From NCBI RefSeq assembly GCF_964656455.1, contig NC_135726.1, forward strand, positions 18,425,168 to 18,489,167: a stretch of 64,000 nt of DNA. The letters are read 5' to 3'. Each line of letters opens with the position of its first letter. Positions within the stretch are counted from its first letter, which is position 1. Both the position numbers and the translations under genes were made by a program. Positions 63,710 through 64,000 of the stretch are shown here, in pieces. A model generated the notes under the pieces. That model was not told the origin of the DNA and made no database searches. It saw only the letters and a program-made list of their open reading frames with translations. The stretch is from Halichoerus grypus. Its lineage: Eukaryota; Chordata; Mammalia; Carnivora; Phocidae.

Positions 63710-63782
63710 AAGGCTTTCCTGTCCAATATGGTAGCAACTAGCCACATGTGACTACTGCACACTTGAAATGTGGCTAGTCTGT
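63710..63782. repeat. hAT-like DNA transposon fragment
   Basis: 'gtccaatatggtagcaacta' and 'gccacatgtgactactgcac' resemble an ancient palindromic mammalian DNA transposon. The other half of a similar element appears near 39950-40020 ('agtcacatgtggttagtatc'). Family name uncertain. Confidence 0.5.
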
Positions 63783-63982
63783 GGGTGCCTGGGTGGCTCA
63801 GTAGGTTGAGCGTCTGACTCTTGGTTTTGGCTCAGGTCATGATCTAGGGTCATGAGATCGAGCCCCACATTGGCATCCTCACTCAGCAGGGGTTCTGCTT
63901 TAGGATTCTCTCCCTCTGCCCCTCCCTGTATGCTCTCTCTCTCTCAAACAAATAAATCTTAAAAAAAAAGAAAAAAGAAAAA
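63783..63982 (+). mobile_element. CanSINE, with TSD
   Basis: Target duplication 'tgtggctagtc' flanks it; inserted in an older element with 'tagccacatgtg'. Confidence 0.92.
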
Positions 63983-64000
63983 CGTGGCTAGTCGGAGTCT

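Larger units (their letters stand above)
58683..64000 (-). other. CBFB: CBFB intron 4 (3' part, open at the window edge)
   Basis: No coding exon was recognised; in human, exon 4 is about 16 kb from exon 5, so it should lie outside. Contents are CanSINEs, L2 and MIR relics, and AT-rich DNA. Confidence 0.65.

Overview
This is ordinary nuclear DNA from a carnivoran mammal. About 49 tRNA-Lys-derived CanSINEs are scattered through it, with heads reading 'ggcgcctgggtggctcag' and tails of (CT)n plus AATAAA-rich A-runs. Two carnivore-type L1 3' ends and older MIR, L2 and L1 relics are also present. The CanSINE sequence (…cagcgggaagcctgcttctccc…) suggests a caniform that is not a dog, most likely a bear or a close relative; that species guess is an inference from the repeats.

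The gene order matches human 16q22.1 read in the reverse direction: TRADD (+), B3GNT9 (+), PHAF1/C16orf70/MYTHO (-), CBFB (-). Positions 1-858 hold the last three coding segments of TRADD, including the death domain; the first ~107 residues lie outside the window. Positions 3445-4665 hold the complete single-exon B3GNT9 coding region behind a CpG-rich 5' region. PHAF1 runs on the minus strand from its start codon at 34762 to its stop at 6854. I reconstructed 16 coding exons whose lengths sum to 1269 nt, giving 422 residues plus stop, with consistent splice phases throughout. Its CpG promoter lies at about 34763-35170 and its poly(A) signal at 5517-5522. CBFB contributes its last two coding exons (58682-58556 and 44863-44795) and a ~2.2 kb 3' UTR ending near 42575; its earlier exons lie beyond the right edge.

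The four genes do not form a pathway. TRADD is a TNF-receptor adaptor, B3GNT9 a Golgi glycosyltransferase, PHAF1 an autophagy factor and CBFB the RUNX partner subunit. B3GNT9 and PHAF1 are convergent (tail to tail), with about 0.85 kb between the B3GNT9 stop and the PHAF1 poly(A) signal.

The rest is introns and intergenic DNA filled with repeats. I found no CRISPR array, operon, prokaryotic gene, intact transposon ORF or unknown multi-gene system. The points worth a second look are modest: dual-frame use of CBFB exon 6 through two donors 31 nt apart, a NAGNAG acceptor in CBFB, a stop-free in-frame TRADD intron, a 50-bp tandem duplication and a 53-bp dispersed duplication in PHAF1 introns, several nested SINE/L1 insertions with readable target-site duplications, and promoter motifs (NRF1/YY1, E-box).
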